NCBI GenBank assembly: GCA_913061145.1
Contig: CAJXUQ010000001.1
Location: 186,001 to 250,000, forward strand
Direction: 5' to 3'
Source of the DNA: an uncultured Haliea sp.
GTDB lineage: Bacteria > Pseudomonadota > Gammaproteobacteria > Pseudomonadales > Halieaceae
DNA: 64,000 bases
Position 1 is the stretch's first letter. Every line of letters starts with the position of its first letter. Under the pieces are notes generated by a model. That model searched no databases, had not been told where the DNA came from, and worked only from the letters and a program-made list of their open reading frames with translations. The position numbers were made by a program, and so were the translations under genes. This document shows positions 61,485 through 64,000 of this stretch, piece by piece.

Positions 61485-62984
61485 TTGCCACGCGCCCACA
61501 ACCCCCAACGCCTCCGAATGATCTCCGCGCCGGGCCTCGCACTCGCGCTGCTGTGGAGCGGGTTGGCGACGGCGCAGAGCCCGCTCGCAACGCAGCTCGA
61601 AGAGGCGCCGGAACAGCCAACGGCGCTGGCCGGCACAGCGCCGGCACCGGTGCCCGAGGTGACGCCGGAAGCCGGCCTCGGCGCTCCGGCACCGGAGGCC
61701 GCTGTGCAGCTTGAGGAACGCGAGCCTCCCTCGACGACCGGGTTACCTCGCGCACCCAATCTGCCGCTGGATGAGCCGGTGGAGACCGAGCCACCACCCA
61801 CAGCGCCCAACCCGGCACCCGTGGTTCTGCAGGAACTGGTACTGCTGGGCCGCGAGGTTCCGCCCAAAACGTCCACCCGCCTCGCCTGGGCGCCCACACA
61901 GTCCTTTGAGGGAATTTACGTGGATACGCCGGTGCTGGTGGTGAATGGTGTGGAGCCCGGCCCTACACTCTGCCTGACGGCCGCCATGCACGGCGATGAG
62001 CTCAACGGCATAGAAACCGTGCGCCGGGTGCTCTACAACCTGGATGCCGGCAAGCTCAAGGGGGCCGTAATCGGCGTTCCCATCGTCAACCTGCAGGGCT
62101 TCCATGCCGGTTCACGCTACCTCACGGATCGCCGCGACCTCAACCGCTACTTCCCGGGCGATCCGGAAGGTAGCTCCGCTTCACGCCTGGCCTATTCATT
62201 TTTCCATGAAGTCATCGCACATTGCGATGCACTGGTCGATTTGCATACCGGTTCTTTCTACCGCACCAACCTGCCACAGCTGCGCGGCGACCTGCGCAAC
62301 CCCCGTGTGGTGCAGCTGACCAAGGGCTTTGGCTCCACTGTGGTGGTGCACAGTGAAGGCACCGCGGGCACTCTGCGGCGCGCAGCCGTCGAAGTAGGCA
62401 TTCCGGCGGTAACCCTGGAAGCAGGTGGCCCTTCGGTACTGGACGAGGATGCTGTCAGCCACAGCGTAAAGGCAATTCGCACACTGCTGAATCACCTCGG
62501 CATGACCATCCGTTTCAGCCTCTGGGGCGACCCCGAGCCGGTGTACTACAACTCCGTGTGGGAACGCGCCCCGGTGGGCGGCATCGTGTTCAGCCGGGTG
62601 AGCCTCGGGCAGACCGTGAAACGGGGGGACGTACTGGGCACGGTGACCAACCCCATCACCAATGTGCGCACCCGCATCATCTCCAATCACAACGGCCGCA
62701 TTATCGGCATGGCGCTGAACCAGGTCGTTCAGCCAGGTTTCGCCACCCACCATATCGGCATCACGCCGCCCAAGGGGCAGATCAGCCCCCCGGAAGACGT
62801 CGTGGCGACCGATCCCGGCAGCGCGCGACAGCTCGCCGATGTCACAACCGACGCCCCGGCGGGCAGTGGTGAAGAAGCAGCGGAATCCGAGCAGCCGGAT
62901 GCCTCAGCGGTCGAAGAAAACCACACACCCGCGGTTGAAAACAGCGCCGATGAAGTCGGCGATGAGGATCTGGAAGAGGACTGA
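61485..62984 (+). CDS. Exported succinylglutamate desuccinylase/aspartoacylase-family protein
   Basis: A 499-residue M14-like protein. TTG 61485 gives a charged n-region (MPRAHNPQRLRM) before the signal core; ATG 61518 is the alternative. A long Ala/Pro/Glu-rich linker runs from about 35 to 105. The zinc site is HGDE in TAAMHGDELNGIET with the later His in VDLHTGSFYRTN, and the Arg region DRRDLNRYFPGD fits the family. A beta domain follows (GGIVFSRVSLGQTVKRGDVLG) and the tail is acidic (EDLEED). It may trim amide bonds on envelope material; substrate unknown. A likely -10 with TGCTAGACT at about 61443 lies before it. Confidence 0.88.
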   Translation: MPRAHNPQRLRMISAPGLALALLWSGLATAQSPLATQLEEAPEQPTALAGTAPAPVPEVTPEAGLGAPAPEAAVQLEEREPPSTTGLPRAPNLPLDEPVETEPPPTAPNPAPVVLQELVLLGREVPPKTSTRLAWAPTQSFEGIYVDTPVLVVNGVEPGPTLCLTAAMHGDELNGIETVRRVLYNLDAGKLKGAVIGVPIVNLQGFHAGSRYLTDRRDLNRYFPGDPEGSSASRLAYSFFHEVIAHCDALVDLHTGSFYRTNLPQLRGDLRNPRVVQLTKGFGSTVVVHSEGTAGTLRRAAVEVGIPAVTLEAGGPSVLDEDAVSHSVKAIRTLLNHLGMTIRFSLWGDPEPVYYNSVWERAPVGGIVFSRVSLGQTVKRGDVLGTVTNPITNVRTRIISNHNGRIIGMALNQVVQPGFATHHIGITPPKGQISPPEDVVATDPGSARQLADVTTDAPAGSGEEAAESEQPDASAVEENHTPAVENSADEVGDEDLEED

Positions 62985-62991
62985 ACCGCGC

Positions 62992-64000
62992 TCAGCCGCG
63001 CCGCTGCTCGCGGGTGACGAAGCACCCCGCCTCATCGACATCGAGCACGCGCTGCCGACCTGCCAACAGGGCCAGCACCATGGCCAGCGCTACCACAGCC
63101 GTGAGTACCAGCCAGATACCCGTCAGTGACACGTTGAACTGCAACAACAGGCCAACGGCAAGGGGCCCCAGTGCCGCCAGGCAGTAGCCGAAACCCTGGC
63201 TCATACCCGACAGCTCACCGGCGACCGCCGGGTTCACGCTGCGCAGCACCAACAGCGCCAGAGCGAGGCTGAAACTCCCGCCCTGCCCCAGGCCCAGTGC
63301 CACCACACCGGGCCAGCGCAGCATGGCGGGCCCCTGTAGCAGGCAGTAGAAGCCCAGGGCAACGAACGTCAGCGCGCAGAGCAGCGCCGGGCGTTGATCG
63401 CGCCCCAGACGTGCCAGCCAGGGCGCCGCGAGTGCGGCAAACAGCTGCACAAACACCGATGCACCCAGCAGCAGCCCGGCTTCAGCCTCTCCCAGCCCGC
63501 GGCGCTGCAACAGTACCGGCAGCCAGCCAAACACAATGTAGGCCAGCGCCGACTGTGATGCCATGAGCAGGGTAATCTGCCAGGCGAGGGGGGAGCGCAA
63601 CAGGCCGCTGCCCACCCTGGCTCGGCTGCGGGCGCTGGACTGTGGCCAGGGGTGGGCTGCCAACAGGCGCCAGCAGAACAGGGCCAGAAAAGCCAGCACC
63701 GACCAGCTGGCCAGGCTGAGCTGCCAACTCCCCAGGCCATCGGCCAGAGGAATGCTGAGCCCGGCGCCCAGGGCACCACCCAGGCAAAGCGCCATGGTGT
63801 ACACACCGGTCATCAGGTCGGCACCGCGGGGCAGGTCGCGCTTCACCAGCACGGGCAGCACCGTGCCGCCAATGCCGATGGCGGCGCCTGCCAGCGCCGT
63901 ACCCAGAAACAACCACGGGATACCGGGGCCACTGCGCAGCATGAGGGCAACGGCCAACAGCAGCAGGGCCAGGGAGAGCGTGCGCTCCGTGCCGATCCGC
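62992..64000 (-). CDS. MFS transporter, CynX/NimT-like, 5' part beyond the window
   Basis: The frame is open to the window edge on the minus strand, so the N-terminus is missing. Visible are about nine to ten helices, including TALAGAAIGIGGTVLPVLVKRDLPRGADLMTGVYTMALCLGGALGAGLSIP (as separated helices), a middle charged loop (WPQSSARSRARVG), FGWLPVLLQRRGLGEAEAGLLL and SGMSQGFGYCLAALGPLAVGLLL. This matches CynX/NimT-type exporters or uptake carriers of small organic anions. Stop codons of the facing gene are 7 bases apart, so it is convergent with the desuccinylase-like gene. Confidence 0.9.
   Translation of the reverse strand, partial: RIGTERTLSLALLLLAVALMLRSGPGIPWLFLGTALAGAAIGIGGTVLPVLVKRDLPRGADLMTGVYTMALCLGGALGAGLSIPLADGLGSWQLSLASWSVLAFLALFCWRLLAAHPWPQSSARSRARVGSGLLRSPLAWQITLLMASQSALAYIVFGWLPVLLQRRGLGEAEAGLLLGASVFVQLFAALAAPWLARLGRDQRPALLCALTFVALGFYCLLQGPAMLRWPGVVALGLGQGGSFSLALALLVLRSVNPAVAGELSGMSQGFGYCLAALGPLAVGLLLQFNVSLTGIWLVLTAVVALAMVLALLAGRQRVLDVDEAGCFVTREQRRG

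Overview
The window reads as chromosome of a GC-rich, rod-type marine gammaproteobacterium, plausibly of the Halieaceae/Cellvibrionales kind. This placement is an inference from the gene mix: an exosortase-A (XrtA) exopolysaccharide locus, TonB receptors paired with SDR/SnoaL/acyl-CoA catabolic genes, and a cd1-type denitrification cluster. Genes are dense, with many 4-base ATGA overlaps. No intergenic gap exceeds 300 bases, and I saw no rRNA, tRNA, IS element or CRISPR array.

Region 1 (1-14944) is the end of an XrtA/PEP-CTERM exopolysaccharide locus. It holds the PrsK/PrsR two-component system, a VanZ-VanZ-heparinase fusion, a low-molecular-weight tyrosine phosphatase, a secreted serine protease, the XrtA-associated AMP-forming acyl ligase and PLP decarboxylase pair, and a polyprenyl-phosphate sugar transferase. 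A near-perfect sigma-54 promoter (11351-11366) lies before a small membrane protein and is a likely PrsR target. A secreted DUF1800/DUF1501 pair follows.

Region 2 (15000-44400) is a large catabolic island for an unknown hydrophobic, probably cyclic or side-chain-bearing acid or alcohol. It contains two cytochrome c-PQQ dehydrogenases, two TonB receptors, a Rieske oxygenase, four SDRs, three NTF2/SnoaL-like proteins, a GST and two CoA ligases. It also contains an acyl-CoA dehydrogenase, two MaoC-type hydratases and a Cys-less thiolase-fold protein with a DUF35 partner; these last form a set that resembles the steroid side-chain retro-aldolase module. Two TetR regulators are present, and two distinct palindromic operator families can be read directly. 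One is a 19-base site repeated at three promoters (15032, 22467, 41435). The other is a tandem pair at 34757 and 34779.

Region 3 (44500-60100) is a nitrite/NO respiration and NO-response cluster. It comprises nirS with a downstream porin, nirI, norCBQD, nnrS-nsrR, two hemerythrin-like proteins, and a TonB receptor with a small Cys-containing exported protein. FNR/DNR-like boxes sit before nirI and nirS and between norC and nnrS. NsrR-like dyads overlap likely -10 elements of nirS and norC. No haem d1 biosynthesis genes, nosZ or PQQ biosynthesis genes are in the window.

Region 4 (60100-64000) holds a diguanylate cyclase, mscL with a zinc-ribbon tail, an exported succinylglutamate desuccinylase/aspartoacylase-family protein, and an MFS transporter cut by the window end.
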